From assembly GCF_000423865.1 (NCBI RefSeq), contig NZ_AUIU01000001.1, forward strand, positions 1 through 48,265: a stretch of 48,265 nt of DNA, given 5' to 3'. A model generated the notes under the pieces. It was not told the origin of the DNA, ran no database searches, and saw only the letters and a list, made by a program, of their open reading frames with translations. Positions 1-7,799 of this stretch are shown piece by piece. Position numbers and translations under genes: made by a program. Source of the DNA: Thermodesulfovibrio thiophilus DSM 17215. Its GTDB lineage: Bacteria; Nitrospirota; Thermodesulfovibrionia; Thermodesulfovibrionales; Thermodesulfovibrionaceae. How positions within the stretch are numbered: position 1 is the stretch's first letter; every line of letters starts with the position of its first letter.

Positions 1-244
1 CAAGATCATCAAGACAGCCTCCTCCTGTTATCATGCTCACTGCCAGTCCCAGTACTGCCTCAGACTCCCTGTATCCACGCTCTCTTTCTTTGACCCTGAC
101 TGTGGAATCAATCATCTCTGCCAGTCCAAGCCTGTGGATAAATTCGTCTATGAGGATTCCCCCGCCATGACTGACGAGAGTTTCGTCTTGCTCAAGAATT
201 ATCTTGACTCTCTTGGCGGTGTTAATCTTTTTGATCTTCTTCAT
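1..244 (-). CDS. IS1380-family transposase, N-terminal 81 codons (partial)
   Basis: The frame starts at ATG 244 and runs off the left edge of the window. The N-terminus reads MKKIKKINTAKRVKIILEQD and continues into a segment with HGGGILIDEFIHRLGLAE and RGYRESEAVLGLAVSMITGG. This resembles the start of IS1380/IS4-like DDE transposases, where a lead-in of this kind precedes the catalytic domain; no DDE residue is visible in the piece present. A GGAGG lies a few bases upstream of ATG 244. An in-frame GTG at 250 is too close to that site. Base composition differs from the neighbours, as expected for a recently acquired element. The family call is from pattern memory; DDE transposase in general is safer than the exact family. 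Confidence 0.7.
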   Translation of the reverse strand, partial: MKKIKKINTAKRVKIILEQDETLVSHGGGILIDEFIHRLGLAEMIDSTVRVKERERGYRESEAVLGLAVSMITGGGCLDDL

Positions 245-315
245 CTTCACCCTCCAGGTGATAACTTTAAAGATATTTTACATGATATCCAAAACCTTGT
301 GTATATCTGATTTGA
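1..315 (-). mobile_element. Right-hand part of an IS1380-like insertion sequence, cut by the window edge
   Basis: The first ~250 bases are clearly more G+C rich than the AT-rich pil genes that follow and encode the N-terminus of a transposase pointing out of the window. The element lies directly against a remnant of pilM. I could not identify its terminal inverted repeat or target duplication; the edge lies somewhere between about 251 and 315, and 315 is simply the last base of the stop codon that precedes the surviving pilM frame. The rest of the element is outside the window. Confidence 0.6.
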
Positions 316-462
316 AGAACATTAGAAATAATGCAAATAGAAGTTATCGCTGGATTTGGGATCAATATTAATAAAAAATTTTCTTCCAAAATGCAACAAT
401 ATGCTCATATAGCATCTATCGCAATGGGATTATCACTTAGAGGAACGGAGAAGATAAAGTGA
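316..462 (+). pseudogene. pilM: C-terminal remnant of pilM (type IV pilus inner-membrane platform, actin-like)
   Basis: In the frame ending at TGA 460-462 the sequence reads about 48 residues with EVIAGFGININ and, near the end, AHIASIAMGLSLRG. The final stretch matches the conserved end of PilM proteins (alanine-rich helix ending in GLALR). Upstream in this frame is a stop at 313-315 and then insertion-sequence DNA, so only the tail of an approximately 350-residue protein is left. The frame overlaps the GTG start of pilN by 4 nt, which is the normal pilM-pilN coupling. In intact systems PilM is the cytoplasmic ring that binds the PilN N-terminus. Whether the 5' part of pilM survives on the other side of the element cannot be seen. 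Confidence 0.72.
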
Positions 463-1013
463 TAAAAATAAATCTTCTCCCAGAACGCAAAATAAAAAAA
501 CCAGTTAAAAAATTTGAACTCAATCTGTCAGGAGATATTGTTAAAAAACTTCTGATCCCTGCAGGAGTAACTCTATTTATTCTTGTTCTAGCATTTATTT
601 ATTGCGAGCTTACCAAGTCAGGGCTACAGAAAGATATAGCCAAACAGAAAGAAGCCCTTCAAAGTCTACAGAAAAAGATTGCTGAAGTTAAAAAATTTGA
701 AGCGATGAATAAAGATATAGAGGCAAAGACGAAATTAATAGAAAATTTAAAAAGAATGCAGTCAGCTCCGGTAAATATTCTCAGTATTGTTGTTAAAAAG
801 ATTCCCGATGGAGTATGGCTTACTGGACTTAATTATGATGAAACAATTACAGTTGAGGGGATTGGATTTTCTAATTTAAATGTGGTTGCTTTTGTGGAGA
901 ATCTTAAAGAAACTCCAGAGTTACAGGATGTTTATCTTGTAGAGTCTCAACAAACGGAGTTTGAAAAACAGGCAGTATATAGATTTATAGTAAAATTCAG
1001 GCTAAAGGTGTAA
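459..1013 (+). CDS. pilN: Type IV pilus assembly protein PilN
   Basis: PilN is the inner-membrane alignment-subcomplex protein that connects cytoplasmic PilM with PilO. The N-terminus MIKINLLPER is the hallmark INLLP motif that docks onto PilM. A single membrane segment follows at about residues 31-48, then a coiled-coil stretch (about 55-95) and a ferredoxin-like periplasmic domain. At 184 residues it has the usual family length. The start is GTG 459, overlapping the TGA of the pilM remnant. pilO begins 2 nt after its stop. With pilM interrupted, PilN would lack its usual cytoplasmic partner unless another copy exists. Confidence 0.93.
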   Translation: MIKINLLPERKIKKPVKKFELNLSGDIVKKLLIPAGVTLFILVLAFIYCELTKSGLQKDIAKQKEALQSLQKKIAEVKKFEAMNKDIEAKTKLIENLKRMQSAPVNILSIVVKKIPDGVWLTGLNYDETITVEGIGFSNLNVVAFVENLKETPELQDVYLVESQQTEFEKQAVYRFIVKFRLKV

Positions 1014-1015
1014 CA

Positions 1016-1603
1016 ATGGAGTGGGAAAGTCTTTCAAAAAATAACAAAATTCTTTTAATGACGCTCATACCTCTGATGTTGATTGTATTATTTACTTCTG
1101 TTTACTTATTGCCTAACTTAGACACCATCAATAAACTAAAAAAAGAAAAAGCAAGCTTACAGGAAGAAATAGATAAAGCAAATTTAATTGTTAATAAATA
1201 TGAAGAATTAAAGCTTCTCAATGCCGAGCTTCAAAAAAAGATGGATTTTCTCAAAACTCTTCTTCCGAAAGAAACAGAAGTTACTGATGTATTGAAAAAA
1301 GTTTCTGAGATAGGACTTCAAAAGGGGCTGGTTATAACTTCTTGGAAACCGAGAGACAAACAGATACATTCATCAAATGAAGTTTATGAAATCCCGGTGG
1401 AAGTTGGAATGCGTGGAAAATATCATACATTTGGAATATTTTTTGCTGACATTACGAATATACAAAGAATACTTAATATAAAAAAAATGGAAATCAGACG
1501 GGGAGATAAAGATCCAACTATGCTTAATGCAACCTTGATTGCTGTGACATATTCATTGATACCAGACGAAGAAAAACAAAAAATACAACAAAAGAAAAAA
1601 TGA
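1016..1603 (+). CDS. pilO: Type IV pilus assembly protein PilO
   Basis: PilO is the second bitopic protein of the PilMNOP alignment complex and pairs with PilN in the periplasm. It shows the family layout: a short cytoplasmic tail, one membrane helix at about residues 13-32, a charged coiled coil (about 38-75), then a periplasmic domain with the motif LKTLLPKETEV. Length (195 residues) is typical. An AAGGTG precedes the ATG. The stop overlaps the pilP start by 4 nt (ATGA), so the genes are translationally coupled. Confidence 0.92.
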   Translation: MEWESLSKNNKILLMTLIPLMLIVLFTSVYLLPNLDTINKLKKEKASLQEEIDKANLIVNKYEELKLLNAELQKKMDFLKTLLPKETEVTDVLKKVSEIGLQKGLVITSWKPRDKQIHSSNEVYEIPVEVGMRGKYHTFGIFFADITNIQRILNIKKMEIRRGDKDPTMLNATLIAVTYSLIPDEEKQKIQQKKK

Positions 1604-2094
1604 TAAATAAAAAAAATATATTTATTATAGCTATAGTTATTTTATTAATAATGATATTGTTTACAGCATATTTTTTACTTAATGAAACCAAACAAACAAA
1701 GGAAGTAATAATTTCGAAACCTGTCAAAAAGCAGACAGTTCAGGCACAAAATGTGGAAATTGTTTTCCCTACATATTCCTATGATGCTGAGAAATTAAGA
1801 GATCCGTTCGCTCCTTTGATTGTCAGAAGACAACAATTTCTAAAAGGTACTTCTCCGCTGGAAAATTATGATATAGAGGAGCTTAAACTCACAGGAATTG
1901 CCAGAGATAAAAAAGGTAGTCTAGCACTTATTCAAGCGCCAGATGGTAGATTTTATATTGTTAGAGAAAATGATATAATTGGAATGCATAAAGGACGCAT
2001 AATAAAAATACAAAAAGATCTTATTGAGATTAAAGAAGACAATAAAAAAGTTAAGTATTTGAAACTTTCGCCGGAGGACAAAAATGATAAATAA
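1600..2094 (+). CDS. pilP: Type IV pilus assembly lipoprotein-like PilP
   Basis: PilP links the inner-membrane PilNO complex to the secretin PilQ. The N-terminus has a hydrophobic segment (about residues 6-26). The mature part contains the family signature RDPFAPL at about residues 67-73, and then the small beta domain with LKLTGIARDKKGSLALI. There is no lipobox cysteine, so this version looks membrane anchored by its N-terminal helix rather than lipidated. It overlaps pilO by 4 nt and pilQ by 11 nt. Confidence 0.9.
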   Translation: MINKKNIFIIAIVILLIMILFTAYFLLNETKQTKEVIISKPVKKQTVQAQNVEIVFPTYSYDAEKLRDPFAPLIVRRQQFLKGTSPLENYDIEELKLTGIARDKKGSLALIQAPDGRFYIVRENDIIGMHKGRIIKIQKDLIEIKEDNKKVKYLKLSPEDKNDK

Positions 2095-4090
2095 AATTTT
2101 TCTTTTTTTATGTATTTATTTATGTATATTTTTATTCTTTATTGCTAAAGACGTTACAGCAAGAGAAATTAATGCTATTATTCCGGAAAAAGATATGTTA
2201 AAGATACAACTAACAGAACAATTTGAATATACAATAATTCCTCAGGATGATCCATTCAAAATAAAGATTGAATTTAAAAACACCAAACCTGGAGTCCTTG
2301 ATAAAAAAACCATTTTTCATGAAGGCAGTGTAAGTGAAGTGTCAGCACAGACTACAGGAAGTGACACTTATGTAAATATTCTTCTGGCTGAACCTGTTAA
2401 ACCAGAGATAAAGATGGAAGGTGATACTCTTGTTTTTTATTTTCCTCAACAGCCACAACAAAAAGAGACAGGAGCAATAAGGACAGGGAGAATTATTGAT
2501 GTATTAATGGATAAAATAGAAGATGGATTTGAAATATCAATTCAGGGAGATGGAGAATTTCCAGAACCTTCTGTAACTAAAGTTGATGATTATATCAATG
2601 TAAGTTTTCAAGATGTAAAATTTGAAGCTCAACCATCTAAGGATATCCCGGTTTCAGTAAAAAGACAGGGAAATGAGCTTATACTGAGTTTCTTTTTTGG
2701 TAAGGATTTTGATGCAGATACTATATATCTTGGAGATGAGGTAATACTTAATTTAAAAAAAGTTAAAGGAACTAAACCTGGTAAGTCCGAAATAATTGCT
2801 CCAGTAGAACCAGTTATACAAAAGATAGTTTCTGGAGAAAAAACGATTTCTCTTGATCTTCAAGATGCTGATATTGTAGGAGTATTCAGATTGCTCGGAG
2901 ATATTGGAGGATATAATACGGTAATTCATCCAGATGTAAAGGGTAAAATCACTCTTAAACTGATAAATGTTCCCTGGTCAAAAGCTTTAGATGTAATGTG
3001 CAGAACATTTCAGCTTGAAAAAACTTTTGATGGTAATATCATAAGAATTGCTCCTATTAAAGTTTTTCAGGAAGAAAAAAAGCTTGAAGCAGAAAGCAAG
3101 GATCTTTTTAAGAAAGCAGAGGATGAACAGATTCGCATATTTGTTCTTAAGTATGCTTCTGTTGATAAGGTAAAAAGCACAATAGAATCATCAAAAATCC
3201 TCTCTTCAAAAGGAAATATTTCAACTGATGAAAGAACAATGACTGTAATTGTTAAAGATATTCCATCGGTTTTACAACAGGTAGCAGCATTAATATCAGA
3301 TCTTGACAAACCAACAAGACAGATTTTATTACAATCAAGAATTGTTGAGATAAGCAGCTCCTTTTCAAAAAGTCTGGGAATTGATTGGGGAATAAACTGG
3401 CGAATATCTGACTGGAGAACCAACATAGTTGGATCACAGGGTGCTACAACAGGTACTACCAATACAATACCAGGAGGCACTACGCCAATTGCAATAAATT
3501 TACCAGCATCATCTGGAAGAGTTGGAGCAGGAACATCTGCTTTAACAATAGGATATCTAAATGCTGCAGGAACATTTGCTCTTGATTTCAGAATATCAGC
3601 TTTGCAGGATTCTGGAAAGGGTAAAATTGTATCTGATCCCAAAGTAATAACTCTTAACAATCAAAAAGCAAAAATAGTTCAGGGTGAATCAATTCCATAC
3701 GGAGAAAAAGATGTGCAGAGTGGACAGATTTCAACAAAGTTTAAAGATGTTGCAATTACTGTAGAAGTCACTCCTCATATGATTGATGATCAATCAATGC
3801 TTCTTGATGTCAATGTTATTAAGGAAGACCTCATAGAATTTATAAATATTGGTGGAACTTATGCACCAAGAACCACAAAACTTGAAAGCGTGACGAAGGT
3901 ATCTTTAAAAGATGGTGAAACACTGGTAATTGGAGGGATTTATAAAAGAAAGGATACATTTAAAGAAGGAAAAGTACCAGGACTTGGTGATATTCCTTTG
4001 CTTGGAGAACTGTTTACAACACGTGGAAGAGACGAAGATCTCTATGAAGTTGTAATATTTATAACTCCAAGAGTATTAAGCTATGAGTGA
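2084..4090 (+). CDS. pilQ: Type IV pilus secretin PilQ
   Basis: PilQ forms the outer-membrane channel through which the pilus passes. It has an N-terminal export signal (residues ~4-25), AMIN-like beta domains (~30-230, cell-wall binding), a secretin/TonB short N-terminal domain (~260-315), an N1-type KH domain (~350-415) and the secretin barrel (~420-665). The signature VPGLGDIPLLGELF lies near the C-terminus, as in PilQ/PulD secretins. A Gly/Thr-rich loop at about 445-475 fits the gate region. An AGGAC precedes the ATG. It is the last gene of the pilMNOPQ block. Confidence 0.95.
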   Translation: MINKIFLFLCIYLCIFLFFIAKDVTAREINAIIPEKDMLKIQLTEQFEYTIIPQDDPFKIKIEFKNTKPGVLDKKTIFHEGSVSEVSAQTTGSDTYVNILLAEPVKPEIKMEGDTLVFYFPQQPQQKETGAIRTGRIIDVLMDKIEDGFEISIQGDGEFPEPSVTKVDDYINVSFQDVKFEAQPSKDIPVSVKRQGNELILSFFFGKDFDADTIYLGDEVILNLKKVKGTKPGKSEIIAPVEPVIQKIVSGEKTISLDLQDADIVGVFRLLGDIGGYNTVIHPDVKGKITLKLINVPWSKALDVMCRTFQLEKTFDGNIIRIAPIKVFQEEKKLEAESKDLFKKAEDEQIRIFVLKYASVDKVKSTIESSKILSSKGNISTDERTMTVIVKDIPSVLQQVAALISDLDKPTRQILLQSRIVEISSSFSKSLGIDWGINWRISDWRTNIVGSQGATTGTTNTIPGGTTPIAINLPASSGRVGAGTSALTIGYLNAAGTFALDFRISALQDSGKGKIVSDPKVITLNNQKAKIVQGESIPYGEKDVQSGQISTKFKDVAITVEVTPHMIDDQSMLLDVNVIKEDLIEFINIGGTYAPRTTKLESVTKVSLKDGETLVIGGIYKRKDTFKEGKVPGLGDIPLLGELFTTRGRDEDLYEVVIFITPRVLSYE

Positions 4091-4123
4091 AGTCTTTGTA
4101 ATGCATTATACTGTGTTAAACAA

Positions 4124-4136
4124 TGTGTTTATCACA
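4124..4136. promoter_or_regulatory. Possible operator: TGTG-N5-CACA inverted repeat before the response regulator
   Basis: A short inverted repeat, TGTGTTTATCACA, lies 16 bases upstream of the ATG at 4153. It resembles the half-site pattern of CRP/FNR-type or autoregulatory OmpR-type sites. Such short repeats arise by chance in AT-rich DNA, so this is only a candidate. Confidence 0.22.
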
Positions 4137-4152
4137 AGTGGTGAGACTTATT

Positions 4153-4797
4153 ATGAAAATCTTACTCATAGAGGATGATAAACTTCTCGGCGAGACATTA
4201 GCTGAATATCTCCAGATAAAAGGCATTGAAACATTATGGTTATGGGACGAAAGACAGATTGTAAAAATAATAAAACAGTACGAATTTGATGTCATTGTTG
4301 TGGACCTTATACTTAAATTCAGCTCAGGAGAAGAATTAATTTTAGCCTTAAGAAAAGCAGGAATACAAACACCTATACTTGTAATCACGGCCAAAAGAAG
4401 CATTACAGATAAAGAGCGATGTTTTATTAGAGGAGCTGATGATTATCTGATAAAACCTTTTGAGTTCAAAGAGATAGTTTTAAGAATAAAAGCTTTATGT
4501 AACAGAAGACATCGTGAGAATATCGTGACTATTCGTGATATAGTAGTTAATCTTGATGCAAAAACTCTTCATAGTGGGAAAGAGGAGATAAAAATTTCTC
4601 AGAAAGCATGGGATGTTCTTTGTTTGCTTATTAAGAATAGAGGTGAAGTGGTTGACACTGAAACAATTCTTGACTATGTATGGCAGGATAAAGATGTAGG
4701 TGAAGAAATTGTCAGGGCTTATATAAAACAATTAAGAAAGATACTGCCACCTGATAGTATTCAGGTATATTATGGTCAAGGATATAAACTCAATTGA
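4153..4797 (+). CDS. OmpR/PhoB-type DNA-binding response regulator
   Basis: The receiver domain (residues 1-~115) has the acidic pair D9/D10, the phosphoacceptor D51 (FDVIVVDL), the switch threonine T79 and the conserved lysine K101 (LIKPFEF). The C-terminal domain (~125-214) is a winged helix with the trans_reg_C pattern ending in YGQGYKLN. I use ATG 4153 because MKILLIEDD is the normal receiver start and a GGTGAG lies upstream; an upstream in-frame ATG at 4123 would add ten atypical residues. Its stop overlaps the TTG start of the adjacent kinase gene, so the two form a cognate pair. The regulon is unknown; the position after pilQ hints at surface functions but proves nothing. Confidence 0.9.
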   Translation: MKILLIEDDKLLGETLAEYLQIKGIETLWLWDERQIVKIIKQYEFDVIVVDLILKFSSGEELILALRKAGIQTPILVITAKRSITDKERCFIRGADDYLIKPFEFKEIVLRIKALCNRRHRENIVTIRDIVVNLDAKTLHSGKEEIKISQKAWDVLCLLIKNRGEVVDTETILDYVWQDKDVGEEIVRAYIKQLRKILPPDSIQVYYGQGYKLN

Positions 4798-5621
4798 AGT
4801 TTCAAATCAAAATAATTGTGTCTTTTTCAGTTGTGCTGGCATTAATACTCTTCTATATAAACTATATGATGGTAACCTACCTTGATGTAAATCAGGGCAG
4901 GCTTTTTAGTCAAAGTATTGACAAAACAACAGAGCAAGAGAAAATTAAACTTATGGATCAGATAAAAGAATTTCTTACAGAAGTTTTGTTATGGGAATTT
5001 TTGCTTGTGTTAAGTTTGATGTTTATTTTATATCAAGTAATCAATAGACTTACGAAGCATGAAAGAGATTATAAAAACTTCTTGGAACTTATATTATTAA
5101 CAGTATCCCATAAATTTGGAAATTTTATTACTATTCAAAAGGGGAATATTGAATTATTAAAAATAACACATGATGAAAAGGCAATTAATCGACTTGAAAG
5201 CAGTTATAATTATTTTCAGGAAGATTTTTACAGAATAGTTGACACAATAAAAAGTTTTAAAAATATTGGTATAGTGAAAGAAAAAATAAATCTGAAAGTA
5301 ATCATAGAAAAGCATTTAGAACTTATCAATACAGACAAATCCATAATCAAGAACTTAAAAGATGTCTATATTTATGCTAATAAACAGAACATTGATAACA
5401 TTGTTTTTTTTCTTCTTGAAAATGCTTTTAAGTATTCAGATGAAAGAATTCATATCAGGCTTACAAAAAAAATGCTTGCAATTAGAAACGACATAGCTCA
5501 GACAGATAAAAGTTCAGGGATTGGACTTAAAATAACAGAAACTTTTGCGAAAAAGGAAGGTTTTAAAATAAAATATAGGGCAAAAGAGAAAAGTTACATA
5601 GTTACCTTAATTTTGCAATAG
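4794..5621 (+). CDS. Compact membrane sensor histidine kinase
   Basis: This 275-residue protein has two membrane segments (about residues 5-27 and 64-82) enclosing a very short extracytoplasmic loop. A dimerisation helix follows with the putative phosphoacceptor H106 in LTVSHKFGNF, and then a small ATPase domain with an N-box-like stretch (FFLLENAFKYSD) and a glycine box SSGIGLKITETFA. The usual DxGxG (G1) motif is not recognisable, and the residue after the histidine is Lys instead of the common Glu. It starts at TTG 4794, overlapping the regulator stop. It is probably the cognate kinase; activity is uncertain given the degenerate boxes. Confidence 0.82.
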   Translation: MKFQIKIIVSFSVVLALILFYINYMMVTYLDVNQGRLFSQSIDKTTEQEKIKLMDQIKEFLTEVLLWEFLLVLSLMFILYQVINRLTKHERDYKNFLELILLTVSHKFGNFITIQKGNIELLKITHDEKAINRLESSYNYFQEDFYRIVDTIKSFKNIGIVKEKINLKVIIEKHLELINTDKSIIKNLKDVYIYANKQNIDNIVFFLLENAFKYSDERIHIRLTKKMLAIRNDIAQTDKSSGIGLKITETFAKKEGFKIKYRAKEKSYIVTLILQ

Positions 5622-5724
5622 AGTAAATACTAACTTTTTTCTTGAGTTATCGTATATGATTAGAAAACAATAAATTAGTAATTTTCCAGTTTGAGTAGCA
5701 GAGCTTTTCAACCCCCAGCAAAAA

Positions 5725-5752
5725 TTGAACGCATTGGATCAATCAATACTAT
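5725..5752 (+). promoter_or_regulatory. Candidate sigma-70-type promoter of iorA
   Basis: TTGAAC (5725-5730) and TACTAT (5747-5752) are separated by 16 bp and would start transcription about 55 nt before the iorA ATG. The region 5622-5815 has no other recognisable gene or hairpin. Weak consensus match in AT-rich DNA. Confidence 0.35.
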
Positions 5753-5815
5753 TAAACTTTATTGCTATATTTCATATATGTTATATTAAAAACTGATTTG
5801 TTAATTGGAGGTAAA

Positions 5816-7369
5816 ATGGAAAAAGTTCTGATGTTAGGATGCGATGCTATTGCCCGAGGAGCAATTGAAGCAGGCATTTCTTACGCAGCTTCTTATCCAG
5901 GAACTCCTGCAACTCAAATTCTTGAATATGTTGCTAAAAATTCTTCAATAAAAGCAGAATGGTCTGTGAATGAAAAAGTTGCGTACGAAGTAGCTTATGG
6001 AGTTTCTTTAACTGGAAGAAGAGTATTATGTTCAATGAAACATGTGGGACTTAATGTGGCATCGGATCCATTTATGACATCAGCTTATCTTGGAGTAAAA
6101 GGTGGTTTTGTGCTAGCAGTTGGAGATGATCCTGGTGCTTATTCTTCACAGAATGAACAGGATTCACGCTTTTATGCCTCATTCGCCAAAATTGCATGCC
6201 TTGAACCATCAGATGCCAAGGAAGCTAAAGATATGGCATATGTAGCTTTTGATATATCTGAAGAATTGGAGCTTCCAATAATGATTAGAAGTATCACGAG
6301 GCTTCTTCATTGTTTGAGTCCTGTTTCTTTAGGCAAAATTAAAGCTGAAAAAGAGATAAACCTGAATAAGAATCCTGAACGACTTCTTGCAATTCCTAAA
6401 AATGTAGTGAGACTTCACTGTGAACTGAATAAAAAACAGGAAAAAATTAAAAAACTTATTGAAAAATATGAGTTTAATAAAATTTTTTCTGGTAATGGTA
6501 AAGTTGGTATAATTGCGTGTGGCATTACCTATAACTATGCAAAAGAGATAGGTGAAGACTTTCCAATCCTTAAAATTTCTGCTTATCCTGTAGATGAAGC
6601 TTTGATTTATAAGTTTATTAAAAACCTGGATGAAATAGTGGTCCTTGAAGAAGGATATCCTTTTGTTGAAAATTTAGTAAGGAAGTACAACATAAAAATA
6701 AAAGGAAAACTTTCAAGAGACTTACCTCTTGAGGGAGAGCTTGGGGCTGAACCTGTACTGAAGTTGTTTGGGAAAATTAATTTTCCTGTAAAAAAGGATA
6801 TTTTACTCATACCGAGACCTCCCATGTTGTGTCAAGGATGCCCTCACAGAGAGTTTTACAAAGCATTAAATGAAGCAAATCCCACATTTGTTGCAGGAGA
6901 CATAGGATGTTACACTCTCGGTGCCAATCCTCCGCTTAAAGCAATTGATACATGTCTTTGTATGGGAGCTAGCATAAGTAAGGCAGCTGGTATTTCATCA
7001 CAGGGAATTAAAAAGGTTGTTGCAGTTATAGGAGATTCAACCTTTATTCATTCTGGAATACCTGCATTGATAAATGCAGTTTATAATAAAGCTAATATCC
7101 TTGTTTGTATTCTTGATAACTCAGCAGTGGCAATGACAGGGCATCAACCGACACCTTCAATTGGTATTACTGTGAAGGGAGAGGAGACAAAAAAACTGGA
7201 TCTTGTGGAACTTTGTAAAGCCTGCGGTGTAGATTCTGTTGAATTGATTGATCCATACAATAAAAAGTCAGCTTTTGAAACTATAAAAAAAGGACTGGAA
7301 AGTTCAGGAGTCAATGTTGTAATAGCTAAGAGACCATGCGTTTTAGTTAGCCGAAAACTAAAGAGCTAA
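5816..7369 (+). CDS. iorA: Indolepyruvate:ferredoxin oxidoreductase alpha subunit (IorA), lacking the C-terminal ferredoxin domain
   Basis: IorA carries thiamine diphosphate and, with IorB, interconverts aryl-pyruvates and aryl-acetyl-CoA using ferredoxin. Visible marks are SYPGTPATQI near residue 26, the CQGCPHREFY motif near 338 and the TPP-binding stretch starting GDSTFIHSG near 406 and ending ILDNSAVAMTGHQP. I choose ATG 5816 because a GGAGG lies 5-6 nt upstream and MEKVLMLG fits the family; a longer frame from 5762 has no such site. The product is 517 residues, whereas the classic subunit is about 600 and ends in a two-cluster 4Fe-4S ferredoxin domain. Here it ends at RPCVLVSRKLKS, just where that domain would begin. 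The gene is convergent with the ACT gene, overlapping its stop by 12 nt. Confidence 0.92.
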   Translation: MEKVLMLGCDAIARGAIEAGISYAASYPGTPATQILEYVAKNSSIKAEWSVNEKVAYEVAYGVSLTGRRVLCSMKHVGLNVASDPFMTSAYLGVKGGFVLAVGDDPGAYSSQNEQDSRFYASFAKIACLEPSDAKEAKDMAYVAFDISEELELPIMIRSITRLLHCLSPVSLGKIKAEKEINLNKNPERLLAIPKNVVRLHCELNKKQEKIKKLIEKYEFNKIFSGNGKVGIIACGITYNYAKEIGEDFPILKISAYPVDEALIYKFIKNLDEIVVLEEGYPFVENLVRKYNIKIKGKLSRDLPLEGELGAEPVLKLFGKINFPVKKDILLIPRPPMLCQGCPHREFYKALNEANPTFVAGDIGCYTLGANPPLKAIDTCLCMGASISKAAGISSQGIKKVVAVIGDSTFIHSGIPALINAVYNKANILVCILDNSAVAMTGHQPTPSIGITVKGEETKKLDLVELCKACGVDSVELIDPYNKKSAFETIKKGLESSGVNVVIAKRPCVLVSRKLKS

Positions 7370-7789
7370 AACATTCTCCCATGTTAAAAGAGTAATCCCA
7401 TTTTCCTGCAAAACAACTATTGTTTTATCAAGATTTTCAGTTCTCAGGACAACCACTGCTTTTTGTCCTGATTTTTCAACAAAAGCGTAAATATATTCAA
7501 TATTTATGTTTGCATCATAAAGATACTTCAATGCTTCAGCCAATCCACCAGGTTTATCGTTTACTGCCATTGCCACTACATTCGTAAGCTTAACAGTAAA
7601 CTCGTTTTTTTCAAGAATCTCTTTTGCTTTTTCAGGATCTGTAACTATTATTCTTAAAATTCCAAATTCAGATGTATCAGCAATCGAGAGCGCTCTTATA
7701 TTTATCTCTTCCTCTGCGAGTGCGTTTAATGCTTCATAAAGTCTTCCTCTTTTGTTTTCCAGAAAAATAGAAATCTGTTTTATTTTCAT
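7358..7789 (-). CDS. Tandem ACT-domain protein, partner of the adjacent PaaK
   Basis: The 143-residue protein consists of two ACT folds (about residues 1-68 and 70-143). The first has the typical ENKRGRLYEALNALAEEEIN pattern and the second DKPGGLAEALKYLYDANIN. ACT domains bind amino acids and regulate enzymes; this stand-alone pair is commonly found beside phenylacetate-CoA ligase and IOR genes in anaerobes and archaea. An amino-acid (probably aromatic) sensing role is an inference from that context. It is the last gene of the iorB operon, 10 nt after paaK, with GGAGG before its ATG. It is a paralogue of the ACT gene at 9115-9537. Confidence 0.85.
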   Translation of the reverse strand: MKIKQISIFLENKRGRLYEALNALAEEEINIRALSIADTSEFGILRIIVTDPEKAKEILEKNEFTVKLTNVVAMAVNDKPGGLAEALKYLYDANINIEYIYAFVEKSGQKAVVVLRTENLDKTIVVLQENGITLLTWENVLAL

Positions 7790-7799
7790 GGTTTGCCTC

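Noticed and set aside
3067-3660. 197-codon open frame on the minus strand inside pilQ
   Set aside because: It lies wholly opposite the well-conserved secretin domain, has no ribosome binding site and a composition typical of an antisense shadow.
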